A DNA stretch of 64,000 nucleotides from an uncultured Oscillospiraceae bacterium (GCA_958366985.1 CATXDC010000008.1:39026-103025), one strand, 5' to 3'; numbered from the stretch's first letter, positions 29,995 to 40,053 are shown. Translations and numbers: made by a program. Notes: generated from the sequence alone by a model not told the origin.

Positions 29995-32103
29995 TTACAT
30001 TACCACAACTTCACGGCTTTCGGGTTTATCAAAAGAGTATTCGGGATTTTTACCTTTTTCATATTTGACGGTGATAAAATTATCGTCAACGGGCAGTCTG
30101 AATGAAACGCTTATGTTTTTATCCCATGCAGGGAAAAGGAATATCTTTTCACTGTTTGACTGTATGAGAGCTTTTGTTATGGCAATGTTCATTACCGAGC
30201 CGTTATCCTGGTCGGGAAGCCAGTCATAGTTGGGACCGTAAAAGGCAGGGAAAATGCAGTTTTTGTTTGTGTTTTCGCAGTTTCTTGTTATCTCCTTGAA
30301 TGTTTCTTTTTTAAGACCTAAAAATGCTGCCTGTATTCCGTGCTGCTGCCATCCGCACGAGGCTCTTTCCTTTCTCTTTTGGAAAGTGTTTATTCCTATA
30401 TTCAAATCTTTTTCCCCTACTTTATAAATTCCGTATGGGAAAACAGTATAAAGCTCAGGATTTTCACAGTTGCGTTTAACCTTATCCACATTTTCACGGA
30501 AAGGCAGAACCACTTTTTTAAATCCCTTTTTGCCCATGGGGAGCTTAGGAAGCGCTTTCAGGATGCTGTCTGCAAATTCCTTTAATTCATCGGAAGCCTC
30601 CGAAAAAGTTTTCAGCATTTCGCATACTGCTTTAAGTCCTGCTATGTTGGGGGAATCGTCAATACAGCTGTGCCAGGTTTCAAGGGACGATGTGGGCTGG
30701 AATCTCATTGAACCGTCAGGCTGAGTAAAGCGATTTTTAAAGAATTTGAGGTTTTCGTAAACAAAAGGCAGACACTCTTCCTTTAAAAATTCGACGTTTC
30801 CCGAATTACGGCAGTATAAAAGCATCATTAGAGAGACTTCAAGAGCTCCGCAGTAATAATAGCGTATGTATGTGTTTTCGGTTACTCCGTCAGAGAGTCC
30901 GTCACGGTTCCAGCCGTAGTTTGTGTCAGCATAAGCGGAAAAAATGCTCATGGTTTCCGGATAAAAAGCTCCGTCATAGCCGAAATATTTTTGGGTTCTG
31001 TATTTTGCAAAGTTAAGGTTATCAGTATAAAGTCTGAAAAACGGAAGCATTAGCTCGTAGTCGCCGGAATAAAGCATACTCCAGTAAATAAGCCTTGTGT
31101 TTTGCAGCCAGTAATATCCTCCCCAGTTGCGGTAATCCATGTTTTCCTTTCTGTGGGGCGAGGGCTGACAGGTGAATATTGAGCCGTTGAATTTAATTGG
31201 ATATTTTCCCCTGCCGGCACAGATATTCATGTACCGCTGTAAAATATATCCCTGGGTAAGTTTTTCTGCCTTTTTTGAGCCGCTCATATATACATAGCTT
31301 TTATTCCACTTCTCTTTCCAGTAAGAGATGTGTTTTTCTCTGTCCGTTTCCGGAATATTTTTGATTTTACCAGTGAACTCTTCGGGTTTTCCACATTTTT
31401 CGCAAAGACTGTGGATAATTACACGAGTATTTTTTGTACCAGGTTTAAATTCAAGGGATTCACCCTTTAAATCGGCATTGGGAGAATAAGCCAAAAATCC
31501 GAAAGTCAGATCCGTTAACGGGTCATCTCCTTCATAGTTTTCCAGATGCTGATATTTAAGGCTGAATTTATAAAGGGATTCGCTGTTTCTGTGATACTGC
31601 CCCAGAGTTCCATCACCGACAGAAAATACTGTGTCGGCATCCTCTGTGCAGTCAAAATCTATATGGGTATTTTTATCATGGTTAAGCTGATAGTTGCTTC
31701 TGTCTGCACAGTCTATCTTTTCAGGTTCTCTGCGGTAATTTATAAGTGAAAGTTTTCCTCCGCCTATATCTCCGCTGATGTTTATTACATATATCGGATT
31801 ATTTGCATCGGCGTATATTTCAAAGCTTATATCTTCATTTTTAATTTTAAGCATTCCCTCTTCAAGGGAAAGGTGAAATTGGAGAGTATTAAATGATTTT
31901 TTATTTGGCAGAGTGAATTTTAAAAATCCTGTTTTAATCAGACGATGCAGACGGCTGAATGCATCAGTTTTTGAAAGCAGAAAATATATTCCGTCATTTT
32001 CTGCCCATATGTTGGCTCCCAAATCGCCGTTTCCTATGGGGATGGACTCCATAGGTCCTTTCATTATACCAGTATACTTGAAATCGTAATCAGAAAGCAT
32101 CAT
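29995..32103 (-). CDS. DUF5703/GH95-like glycoside hydrolase
   Basis: 702 residues, no signal peptide. The N-terminal PIGNGDLGANIW and FLLSKTDAFSRLHRL match the DUF5703 N-terminal beta domain; the middle and C-terminal regions look like an (alpha/alpha)6 barrel (RNWGGYYWLQNTRLIYWSML, GWNRDGLSDGVTENTY, in parts). GH95 fucosidases/galactosidases share this layout, but the usual catalytic residues could not be placed with certainty. The enzyme should act in the cytoplasm on an imported oligosaccharide. Start ATG with AGGAGG. Substrate unknown. Confidence 0.72.
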   Translation of the reverse strand: MMLSDYDFKYTGIMKGPMESIPIGNGDLGANIWAENDGIYFLLSKTDAFSRLHRLIKTGFLKFTLPNKKSFNTLQFHLSLEEGMLKIKNEDISFEIYADANNPIYVINISGDIGGGKLSLINYRREPEKIDCADRSNYQLNHDKNTHIDFDCTEDADTVFSVGDGTLGQYHRNSESLYKFSLKYQHLENYEGDDPLTDLTFGFLAYSPNADLKGESLEFKPGTKNTRVIIHSLCEKCGKPEEFTGKIKNIPETDREKHISYWKEKWNKSYVYMSGSKKAEKLTQGYILQRYMNICAGRGKYPIKFNGSIFTCQPSPHRKENMDYRNWGGYYWLQNTRLIYWSMLYSGDYELMLPFFRLYTDNLNFAKYRTQKYFGYDGAFYPETMSIFSAYADTNYGWNRDGLSDGVTENTYIRYYYCGALEVSLMMLLYCRNSGNVEFLKEECLPFVYENLKFFKNRFTQPDGSMRFQPTSSLETWHSCIDDSPNIAGLKAVCEMLKTFSEASDELKEFADSILKALPKLPMGKKGFKKVVLPFRENVDKVKRNCENPELYTVFPYGIYKVGEKDLNIGINTFQKRKERASCGWQQHGIQAAFLGLKKETFKEITRNCENTNKNCIFPAFYGPNYDWLPDQDNGSVMNIAITKALIQSNSEKIFLFPAWDKNISVSFRLPVDDNFITVKYEKGKNPEYSFDKPESREVVVM

Positions 32104-32252
32104 AAATCCTCCTTTTTACGATATGGTATCAGATTGAATAACTTTTTTAAATAGTTTAAATAAGAATATTTTCAATACGTGTTAAATATTGCAAAAACAC
32201 TTTTGTGCAATTTTAACATAACATTGTTAAATTATTTTCAAGGCTATCTACC

Positions 32253-32281
32253 TTTACTACAAACTCAGGTATTGATATAAT
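32253..32281 (+). promoter_or_regulatory. Probable promoter of rmuC
   Basis: TTTACT (32253-32258), 17-bp spacer, TATAAT (32276-32281), 44 bp before the ATG. Confidence 0.5.
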
Positions 32282-32324
32282 TATGTTGTATACAATGAAT
32301 TTTCAGCGGAGGTTATTTTAATTT

Positions 32325-33713
32325 ATGGAAATCCTTGCAGTGATTTTTGCCGCACTTTCGGCGGTATTATCAATAGTTTTGATTCTTATGGTTTCAAAAC
32401 AGAAAAATACAGGTGCTGATGAAAAACGTTTTTCTGAAATATCAGCGCAGATTTCTTCTGTATCGGAAAGACTTGGAACGGTTGCGGAACTTGTAAACAG
32501 AAATGACAGACGTGTTTCCGAAGAGATGCGAAGCAACCGTGATGAAACCGCAAGGCATCAGATGAATATGAGAAGTGAAATGTCAAAGGGTATGGAAAGC
32601 ATGAACACAAAGCTTTCCGATATGATGCAGCAGAGTGTAAAGCAGCAGCAGTCCTTTGTAATTGAAACAAGGGATGCCCTCAACAAGATTTCTATGACCA
32701 ATGCGGCAAATAACGAGAAGCAGCTTAAAACCCTTGAAATTTATATGACGAGAATGCAGGAGAGCAACGAAAAGAAGCTCGATCAGATGAGAGAGACTGT
32801 TGACGAAAAGCTCACCTCTACCCTTACCTCACGTCTTGACAGTTCCTTTAAGACTGTATCCCAGCAGCTTGAAAACCTCTATAAATCATTAGGTGAAATG
32901 AAAGAGCTTTCAACGGGAGTTACCGATAATATCAGCAGTCTTAACAGAGTTCTTACAAATGTTAAAGCAAGAGGAACATGGGCGGAAGTTCAGCTTGAAG
33001 CCATTCTCGACCAGACTATTCCGAAAATGTACGAAAAGAATGTGGAAACTGTTAAAAACTCAGGCAAGCGTGTTGAGTTTGCAGTGCGTATTCCCTCCAG
33101 TGAGGACAGCAGTAAATTTACCCTGCTTCCCATAGACTCAAAATTCCCAATGGAAGACTATGTTCGTCTTTGCGATGCAGCTGACAGAGGCGACAGCGCA
33201 GCTCTCAGCGATGCAAGAAAGGCTCTTGAAGCAAGAGTTAAAGGCGAGGCAAAGGAGATCACAAAATATATTAACGAACCTGTTACAACTCCCTTTGCTA
33301 TTCTCTATCTTCCCACAGAGGGACTTTATGCGGAAATTGCATCATCGAGAACTGGACTTCCTGAAAATCTTCTCAGCGATAATATTATGATTGCAGGCCC
33401 CACAACCATAACCGCTTTGCTCAATTCTCTTTCAATCGGATTTAAAGCGGTTACTATCAATGAAAAAGCCAATGAGGTCAGAAAAATCCTTGCCGCTGCA
33501 AAGAGCCAGTACGATAAATTCGGCGGTATTCTTGATAAGGCAAAGAAGAAAATCGATGAGGCAGGCAAGGCTCTTGATGACGCTCAGAAGAGAAATACTA
33601 TTATTACCAAAAAGCTCAAAGGCGTTGAGGAGATAGATTTCCCTGAAGCGGAGCAGATTTTAGGTATAGAATCCGAAAATATATCTGCAAATATTTCGGA
33701 TGAAGATTTTTAA
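32325..33713 (+). CDS. rmuC: DNA recombination protein RmuC
   Basis: 462 residues. One N-terminal membrane helix (about 2-22) is followed by a long coiled coil (about 30-200) and the nuclease-like RmuC domain with ARGTWAEVQLEAILDQ, LPIDSKFPMEDY and ILYLPTEGLYAEIA. RmuC limits certain DNA inversions and may protect replication forks in E. coli; the biochemistry is unsettled. The gene stands alone. The ribosome site (GGAGG) is rather far (12 bases) from the ATG. Confidence 0.94.
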   Translation: MEILAVIFAALSAVLSIVLILMVSKQKNTGADEKRFSEISAQISSVSERLGTVAELVNRNDRRVSEEMRSNRDETARHQMNMRSEMSKGMESMNTKLSDMMQQSVKQQQSFVIETRDALNKISMTNAANNEKQLKTLEIYMTRMQESNEKKLDQMRETVDEKLTSTLTSRLDSSFKTVSQQLENLYKSLGEMKELSTGVTDNISSLNRVLTNVKARGTWAEVQLEAILDQTIPKMYEKNVETVKNSGKRVEFAVRIPSSEDSSKFTLLPIDSKFPMEDYVRLCDAADRGDSAALSDARKALEARVKGEAKEITKYINEPVTTPFAILYLPTEGLYAEIASSRTGLPENLLSDNIMIAGPTTITALLNSLSIGFKAVTINEKANEVRKILAAAKSQYDKFGGILDKAKKKIDEAGKALDDAQKRNTIITKKLKGVEEIDFPEAEQILGIESENISANISDEDF

Positions 33714-33900
33714 AAGAAAGAAAATTAATCTATTTACATTTTCTTTAAGATAAGTGTATAATAAACAGAGAGTTTATTATTTTTTAATAAGGCTTGAAAA
33801 TAGATAAATAAATTGGACAAGTCAAAATCAAAGCTTTTTGCTGAATACTTAAGGATACAGTTAATTAATGTCGATAAATGTTCGTATTAATTAAAAACAT

Positions 33901-33925
33901 AAAATAATACAATTTGTATTATTTT
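33901..33925. promoter_or_regulatory. Perfect 12-bp inverted repeat upstream of the esterase/GH3 genes
   Basis: AAAATAATACAA and TTGTATTATTTT face each other around one T. It lies 32 bp before the esterase start codon, where a repressor operator would be expected. It is followed by only a short T-run, so a terminator is less likely. A possible promoter TTTACA (33733-33738), 18 bp, TATAAT (33757-33762) lies further upstream. Confidence 0.55.
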
Positions 33926-33957
33926 TATTTAAAACGATTGATGAAAGGAGCAATGCT

Positions 33958-34830
33958 ATGGAGGGTGTTGCGGATATATTCGGTAATATTGATTCGGATG
34001 CTCCGTGGAGGAAAATGCTGTCGGAGTACACACAGATTCCCCTTTGGGACTCAGAGGTTCCAGGTTTTAAGGAAGAATACGGTCAGCGAAAGCCGTCAAT
34101 AACCTTTTTCCCGGCCGATACAAATGAAAAAGCAGGCTGTGTAGTGGTTATGGCGGGAGGATCGTATACAAATAAATCTCCCCATGAGGGCAAGGATGTA
34201 GCTTTAAGGCTCAATAAAATGGGGCTCAATGCTGCGGTGCTCGATTACCGTGTGATTCCCTATTCAAGAGATGTGATTTTACTTGATGCAAAGCGTGCAG
34301 TACGTTTTCTCAGGTACAATGCGGAAAAATACGGTATACTGGCAAATAAAATAGGAGTCATGGGCTTTTCAGCCGGCGGAAATCTTGCGGCGCTGACCTG
34401 TTTCTGCGGCGATGACGGAAATCCCTGTGACGAAGATCCTGTAGAGCGTGTTTCTTCACGTCCCGATGGAGCGGTGCTTGCCTATGCGGCAGTGAATTTT
34501 GTAGATGAATATGACGATGATGATGACGATGAGTTCAATATTGTCGCATATTTTGATTTTGTACTGGAAAAAGGGATGCAGTTTCCCCCGGCGTTTATCT
34601 GGCAGTCCATGGAGGATTCACTGATAAACTTCAAAACATCCCTTGCCCTTGCTGAAAAATTAGGTGATATGCGTGTTCCCGTGGAGCTTCATCTCTTCCC
34701 GGAAGGTGACCACGGTCAGGGTTTGGCGATGATAACAGATGATCCTGAAAGCGAGAAAAGATATAATCCCCTTACCGCTCAGTGGAGCGATTTATGTGAA
34801 GAATGGTTTAGACATTACGGTTTTATGTAA
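33958..34830 (+). CDS. Alpha/beta-hydrolase of the acetyl/xylan esterase type
   Basis: 290 residues, no signal peptide. AGGSYTNKSPHEG provides the oxyanion region, the nucleophile is in GFSAGGNL, and the C-terminal GDHGQGL holds the catalytic His. This is the BD-FAE/CE10-like fold that removes acetyl or feruloyl groups from hemicellulose fragments. An Asp-rich stretch (EYDDDDDDEF) sits in the lid. The start follows AAAGGAG. It lies 59 bp before a GH3 beta-glucosidase gene, which suggests a joint role in trimming plant oligosaccharides. Confidence 0.85.
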   Translation: MEGVADIFGNIDSDAPWRKMLSEYTQIPLWDSEVPGFKEEYGQRKPSITFFPADTNEKAGCVVVMAGGSYTNKSPHEGKDVALRLNKMGLNAAVLDYRVIPYSRDVILLDAKRAVRFLRYNAEKYGILANKIGVMGFSAGGNLAALTCFCGDDGNPCDEDPVERVSSRPDGAVLAYAAVNFVDEYDDDDDDEFNIVAYFDFVLEKGMQFPPAFIWQSMEDSLINFKTSLALAEKLGDMRVPVELHLFPEGDHGQGLAMITDDPESEKRYNPLTAQWSDLCEEWFRHYGFM

Positions 34831-34889
34831 ATTTAAGGTTTTTGTGAAAGAATAATGAAATAAAGAAAACACAGACAGAAGGTGCTGTT

Positions 34890-37349
34890 TTGAAACATCA
34901 GAAGCTTATTGAGAAAATGACGAGAGAAGAGAAAGCCTCTCTTTGTTCCGGCAAGAATTGCTGGCATTTTAAAGGTATAGATCGTCTTGGTCTTCCCGAA
35001 ATTATGGTCAGTGACGGACCCCATGGCCTGCGTAAGCAGGGGGATGAAAAAATGGATAACATGGGAATAAATTCCAGTTATCCGGCGACCTGTTTTCCTC
35101 CTGCTGTAACTACAGCCTGTTCATGGGACAGAGAACTTATTTATAAAATGGGTGAGGCATTAGGTGAGGAATGCCTTAAAGAAAAGGTTTCAGTACTTTT
35201 GGGACCGGGAGTTAATATTAAGCGCAGTCCCCTTTGCGGAAGAAATTTCGAGTATTTCTCGGAAGATCCGTATCTTGCCGGTCAGCTTGGAGAAGCATGG
35301 GTAAAGGGAGTGCAGTCCAAGGGAATAGGAACTTCCCTCAAGCACTTTGCAGTAAACAATCAGGAGACAAGGCGCTTTACAATCAGCAGCGTTGTGGATG
35401 AGCGTACACTCAGGGAAATTTATCTTCCCGCTTTTGAAAACGTAGTTAAAAAAGCTCAGCCCTGGACTGTTATGAACGCATACAACCGTCTTAACGGAGA
35501 GTATTGCGCCGAGTGCAAAAAGCTTCTTACAGATATACTTAAAAATGAATGGGGACATGAAGGTATTGTAATAACCGACTGGGGTGCCGAGAACGAAATT
35601 GTTGACGGAATAAAGGCAGGTCAGCAAATTGAGATGCCTTCATCCAGCGGCATTGCTGAAAGAAGAATACTTAAAGCTCTTGAGGACGGAAGTCTTGATG
35701 AAAGCGTCCTTGACGAAAGCGTTGACAGAATTTTGGATATCATACTCAGAGCCAAAGAGACTCTCGATAAAGGTGATTTTTCATTCAGCGCAGAGGAACA
35801 CGATGCCCTTGCGAGAAAAATTGCAGATGAGTCAATGGTGCTTCTTAAAAATGAAAATAATATACTTCCTCTTGACCGTGAGAAAAATTATGCGGTAATC
35901 GGTGAGCTTGCCATTTCACCGAGATATCAGGGTGCGGGAAGTTCAAAAATAAATCCCTTAAAGCTTGACAATGCTCTTGATGCCCTTCTTGAAGCGGGAG
36001 TAAAATGCGAATTTGCAAAGGGATACGATAAAAATAAATCCTCTTCCCCTGACGACAGACTTATAGGAGAGGCATGCAGAATTGCAAAGAAAAGTGACGC
36101 AGCAATTATTTTTGTAGGTCTTACAGATAATTATGAATCCGAAGGCTACGACAGAACTTCAATGAAGCTTCCAGCCGCACACAATGAGCTCATAAATGCG
36201 GTATATGCCGTAAATAAAAATATAATTGTGGTGCTTTCCTGCGGGGCACCTGTTGAAATGCCCTGGATTTCAAAGGCACAGGCACTTCTCAACAGCTATC
36301 TTGGCGGACAGGCAGGCGGTCATGCAGTTGCGGATATTCTTACAGGAAAGGTAAATCCCAGCGGAAAGCTTGCTGAGACCTTCCCCATTTGTCTTGAGGA
36401 TAACCCGACTTATAAAACCTTCCCCGGTTCCACGGTTACTTCGGAATACCGTGAGGGACTTTATGTTGGCTATCGTTACTACGATACAGTGGAAAAGGAA
36501 GTTCTCTTTCCCTTTGGACATGGACTTTCATATACTCAGTTCAAATATTCAGCCCTTAAAATTTCAAAGCGCACAATAAACCACGGCGATGAGGTAGATG
36601 TCTCCTATACCGTTGCCAATGTCGGTAATGTTGCGGGAGCGGAATCCACTCAGATTTATGTTTCCGATGCAGACAGCACCGTTTACCGTCCGGTAAAAGA
36701 GCTTAAAGAGTTTACAAAGGTATATCTCCAGCCGGGAGAAGAAAAACGTGTCACTGTTCACCTTGATACCCGTGCCTTTGCATTCTATAACACCATTACA
36801 AATGACTGGACTGTTGAGGACGGAGTATTTCATGTTTTAATCGGAGCCAGCAGCCGTGATATACGTCTTAAGGGAAGCCTTAAAATAAGACCGGCGGAAA
36901 ATCCTGATCCCATAGAGGATTTAAGAGCAATAGCTCCTGTTTACTATACGGGCAGGGTTTCGGATGTTCCGGACAGCCAGTTCGAAGCTGTTTTGGGTCA
37001 TTCCATTCCGGCAAAGGAATATTCGGAAAATCATGTTTTCAATATGACCAATACCTTTGAGGATGCCAAAAATACAAAATGGGGCAAAAAGATATATAAA
37101 GCGGTGCTTTCTTCAGCGGAGGCATCTGTTTCATCCAGCGGTGAGGATGCACGCCACATCGCCATGGCCTCGGTACAGACTCCCATTAAATCAATTATTT
37201 TCGCCAGCGGCGGATCCATATCTGAAGAAATGGGCGAAGCCATACTGATGATTCTTAATAACAAATCAGTTGGTAAGAATATATTCAAGGTGTTAAAGGA
37301 GTTTTTATCCTCTCTTAAAACTGTGAAAAATCTTCTCAATTCACTTTGA
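34890..37349 (+). CDS. GH3 beta-glucosidase (or beta-xylosidase)
   Basis: 819 residues from a TTG start with AGAAGGTG; no signal peptide. The TIM barrel has RNFEYFSEDPYLAG, KHFAVNNQE and the nucleophile Asp230 in VITDWGAEN. The (alpha/beta)6 domain starts near 310 and a fibronectin-III-like domain runs from about 545 to 660. A further 140 residues of unknown fold follow, an extension known from some clostridial GH3 enzymes. The enzyme removes terminal beta-linked glucose (or xylose) from imported oligosaccharides. It follows the esterase gene and precedes a terminator. Confidence 0.93.
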   Translation: MKHQKLIEKMTREEKASLCSGKNCWHFKGIDRLGLPEIMVSDGPHGLRKQGDEKMDNMGINSSYPATCFPPAVTTACSWDRELIYKMGEALGEECLKEKVSVLLGPGVNIKRSPLCGRNFEYFSEDPYLAGQLGEAWVKGVQSKGIGTSLKHFAVNNQETRRFTISSVVDERTLREIYLPAFENVVKKAQPWTVMNAYNRLNGEYCAECKKLLTDILKNEWGHEGIVITDWGAENEIVDGIKAGQQIEMPSSSGIAERRILKALEDGSLDESVLDESVDRILDIILRAKETLDKGDFSFSAEEHDALARKIADESMVLLKNENNILPLDREKNYAVIGELAISPRYQGAGSSKINPLKLDNALDALLEAGVKCEFAKGYDKNKSSSPDDRLIGEACRIAKKSDAAIIFVGLTDNYESEGYDRTSMKLPAAHNELINAVYAVNKNIIVVLSCGAPVEMPWISKAQALLNSYLGGQAGGHAVADILTGKVNPSGKLAETFPICLEDNPTYKTFPGSTVTSEYREGLYVGYRYYDTVEKEVLFPFGHGLSYTQFKYSALKISKRTINHGDEVDVSYTVANVGNVAGAESTQIYVSDADSTVYRPVKELKEFTKVYLQPGEEKRVTVHLDTRAFAFYNTITNDWTVEDGVFHVLIGASSRDIRLKGSLKIRPAENPDPIEDLRAIAPVYYTGRVSDVPDSQFEAVLGHSIPAKEYSENHVFNMTNTFEDAKNTKWGKKIYKAVLSSAEASVSSSGEDARHIAMASVQTPIKSIIFASGGSISEEMGEAILMILNNKSVGKNIFKVLKEFLSSLKTVKNLLNSL

Positions 37350-37407
37350 TGATTTGCTGGGACGACTTTTAAAATCCTAAATATTATAATTAAAGCAAAC
37401 AGTAAGA

Positions 37408-37446
37408 AGCCTGTACTTAGAGTTTCACTATAAGTACAGGCTTTTA
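37408..37446 (+). terminator. Terminator of the esterase/GH3 operon
   Basis: AGCCTGTACTTA pairs perfectly with TAAGTACAGGCT around 11 bases, followed by TTTAGTTTTAG. Confidence 0.85.
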
Positions 37447-37530
37447 GTTTTAGAGGTACAAGAAAGAAATGGTAAAAGAAAATTCACAAAACCCAAGAAC
37501 CACACAAAACCAACTTCTCGACAGTCGCCC

Positions 37531-37613
37531 ACGGCGGCAAAGAAAAAGATATGGTAATCAGTACAGCGTTTGAACTTTGCAGGTGATAGAATAAACCCTC
37601 CACACTGCCGACG
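37531..37613. repeat. Intergenic repeat element, diverged copy
   Basis: Bounded by CGGCGGCA and TGCCGACG, with the same core blocks ATATGGTAA, CAGTACAGCGTTT and GCAGGTGATA as the element next to it (37642-37727) and at 18508-18592. This copy lacks the extended flank. Confidence 0.75.
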
Positions 37614-37641
37614 TGAATTGGTGAACGCTTGCTGTGCCTAA

Positions 37642-37880
37642 CCGACGGCAAGAGAAAGAATATGGTATGCAGTACAGCGTTTACACTTTGTTGGTGATAA
37701 AAAGAATCCCTCCAAGCTGCCGTCGGAGGGCGTATGGGAGAAAACCAATTTTGCGCTGATTAGTGCTTACTGCTTTGGCAAGCAAAATGCGTTTTTGCCT
37801 ACTTTTGTCGCTATGGACAAAAGTAGGTGCACCGCCGCAGCATGGGCGGCAAAACTTACTCTTTTATCAAAGTACGGGTA
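37642..37880. repeat. Composite intergenic repeat (copy 2)
   Basis: The 86-bp element (37642-37727) is bounded by a perfect 9-bp inverted repeat CCGACGGCA/TGCCGTCGG. Its 150-bp flank (TGGGAGAAAACC, GATTAGTGCTTACTG, then a perfect stem of CCTACTTTTGTC with GACAAAAGTAGG at 37798-37827 and a CCGCC/GGCGG hairpin) matches that of copy 1 at 18.5-18.77 kb. The stretch 37881-38032 holds nothing recognisable. Confidence 0.8.
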
Positions 37881-38032
37881 AGAATCCGCAAGTCGATTTT
37901 ACACATCAATTAACAGTAAAAACCAGCTGTCAGTGCCGGCGGCAAACATATCCTTTTTCAAGAAATACAGATGTTTCCAATCTCCCTTTTTACCGGCAAC
38001 CATGCAATATAATTTAACCCCTATAAATTAAA

Positions 38033-38061
38033 AGCCCGCAATCCTTTTTCGATTGCAGGCT
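38033..38061. terminator. Bidirectional-looking terminator of the GH42 operon
   Basis: AGCCCGCAATC pairs with GATTGCAGGCT (one mismatch). T-rich tails occur on both sides (CTTTTTGC plus strand, TTTTAATTTA minus strand). It is 29 bp after the GH42 stop on the minus strand. Confidence 0.8.
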
Positions 38062-38089
38062 CTTTTTGCTTTATTTTGGTGTATTCAGT

Positions 38090-40033
38090 TTAAATAACCT
38101 TTACTTCAAATGGTGCTAAGGTTATGCCGCTATATGAAGCTTCTTTGTAGTTGTGGTTCATTATAATTTTTACTTTGCGGTTCTGACTTTCACGCTCTAC
38201 AACTTCGATGCCGTCGGGACTTTCTACGGCTTCAATTCCTGTGAAATCCATAGCATCTTTTGCTATTTCTTTGAGAATTTTTTCATCGGGAGTTGTGCCC
38301 ATGTAGTAAACTCTGCCCTTTCCGAAAGCGTTTCGTGTCACTGCGGAAAATCCCCTGTAAAAATCATCGTCATAGCGGTAAAGAGTTTCAGCAGATTCAG
38401 GTACCAGCATATCTCTGAAAATGCCTGCTGTTCCTGTTTTGCCCTTGTTTTCTCCCTCACCTGCAAGAGGAATACAGTCATATTCCTGTACGCTTTCCGT
38501 CTCTTCAATATAAGCTCCTGCAAGATCGCAGCAATCTACGGGGATTACCTTTCCGAAAGTGAGATTGTTGTTTTCGTCCTTGATTGCTGTGCGGTATGTC
38601 ATTATGACGCATCCGCCCTTTTTCGCATATTCCTTGAGACGGGTGAGAAAATCTCCTTTTCCCACTATCATATGGGGGACGATAACTATTTTGTACTGAG
38701 AAAAATCTCTGCTTGCAGGAATTACATCTACCATTTTGTTTACGTCATAGAAAAGCTTGTGATAGCGTTTCATTTCGTTTTCGCAGTCCAGGAGAATGCT
38801 TTGCTGCTGTATGCGGAAAGATGCAAGGGAATCGTAATCATAAACTATACAGATGTCGCTCTTTACGGGAGATGAAAGTACATCCTCATACTTTTTGGCT
38901 TCGGTGAAAAAGTTCTGAACCTCATAGAAACGGCGCCTTTTTACGTTATCTGCATCAAGAATGCCGTAACAGAACTGCTCGGCGCCTTTTGTAGCTCCCC
39001 TGTAACGGAAGTACATAAGGCTGTCGCAGCCTCTTGCCATACCCTGCCAGCTCCACATTTTTGCCTGATTGGGTCTTGGCAGAAATCCTGTAATGTCGTG
39101 ACCCTGAGCGCCCATAATGGCTTCTGTTATCCAGAAGTTTTCGCCTTTGAGACCTCTTATATAGTCGAGGCCGAAAGCTATTTCGTTAGGTGCAATAGGA
39201 TATTTCTGTCCTCCCCAGACGGGGTAATTGTTAAACGCAACTTTATCAAGGTGGGAAGAAACCTTTGAGTAGTCAACGTGTTTGCCGAGACCTCCGCCGG
39301 GGAAATCGTGCATTATTACTGCATCGGGAATAATGCTTTTGATTATCTCGCCCTGCATTTCTGCAAAGCTTTCAATATTGTCGCTGCAAAATCTCTCAAA
39401 ATCAAGACGCAGTGCAGGGTTATGGGTTGTAATAGTAGGCGCAGGCAGGGGAATTTCGTCAAAGGAATTGTATTCCTGACTCCAGAAGGCTGTGCCGTAG
39501 GTTTCGTTAAGTGAATCTATATCTCCCCTGAACTTTGTTTCAAGATAGGAGTCAAAGGCTTTTCGGCAGTTTTCGCACCAGCATACATCGCTACCCTCGT
39601 GTCCCAGTTCGTTGTCAATCTGCCATGCAACAATTGCCTTTTCATCTTTATAATGAAGGGCAAGCTCCGTGACTATTTTTTCACAGTACATTCTGTAAAT
39701 ATGGCTGCTGAAGCAGTATACATGACGGCCGCCGAAAGTGCGTTTTGTGCCGTCGGGGAACTGTGAAAGAACTTCGGGATATTTCTTTGCCAGCCATGCG
39801 GGCATTGTGGCGGTAGGTGTGCCGAAAATCACTTTTAGTCCCTTTGACTTTGCCTTTTCAATTACCTTATCGAAAAAGGAGAAATCATATCCTCCCTCGT
39901 ATTTTTCCATTAAATGCCATGCGAATTCGCCTATTCTTATAACATTTGAGCCAAGCTCAAGAATACGGTCCATATCCTCATCCATGAGATTTTCATCCCA
40001 CTGTTCGGGATAGTAGTCTACGCCCAAAAGCAT
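38090..40033 (-). CDS. GH42 beta-galactosidase
   Basis: 647 residues, no signal peptide. The barrel opens LLGVDYYPEQWDE; the acid/base is Glu142 in WQIDNELG and the nucleophile is Glu304 in WITEAIMG. A cysteine cluster (Cys107, 151, 153, 156 in CWCENC) forms the structural zinc site of GH42. The trimerisation and C-terminal beta domains follow. It hydrolyses galactosides such as beta-1,4/1,6-galactobiose or lactose inside the cell. It is 20 bp after the GPH symporter gene, so the two work as an uptake-and-cleave unit. Confidence 0.95.
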   Translation of the reverse strand: MLLGVDYYPEQWDENLMDEDMDRILELGSNVIRIGEFAWHLMEKYEGGYDFSFFDKVIEKAKSKGLKVIFGTPTATMPAWLAKKYPEVLSQFPDGTKRTFGGRHVYCFSSHIYRMYCEKIVTELALHYKDEKAIVAWQIDNELGHEGSDVCWCENCRKAFDSYLETKFRGDIDSLNETYGTAFWSQEYNSFDEIPLPAPTITTHNPALRLDFERFCSDNIESFAEMQGEIIKSIIPDAVIMHDFPGGGLGKHVDYSKVSSHLDKVAFNNYPVWGGQKYPIAPNEIAFGLDYIRGLKGENFWITEAIMGAQGHDITGFLPRPNQAKMWSWQGMARGCDSLMYFRYRGATKGAEQFCYGILDADNVKRRRFYEVQNFFTEAKKYEDVLSSPVKSDICIVYDYDSLASFRIQQQSILLDCENEMKRYHKLFYDVNKMVDVIPASRDFSQYKIVIVPHMIVGKGDFLTRLKEYAKKGGCVIMTYRTAIKDENNNLTFGKVIPVDCCDLAGAYIEETESVQEYDCIPLAGEGENKGKTGTAGIFRDMLVPESAETLYRYDDDFYRGFSAVTRNAFGKGRVYYMGTTPDEKILKEIAKDAMDFTGIEAVESPDGIEVVERESQNRKVKIIMNHNYKEASYSGITLAPFEVKVI

Positions 40034-40053
40034 ATTGATTTCTCCTTTTTGAA

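Noticed and set aside
34500..34530. Poly-Asp run in the esterase as a sign of a frameshift
   Set aside because: The frame is open on both sides with correct motifs; acidic runs occur in lid loops.
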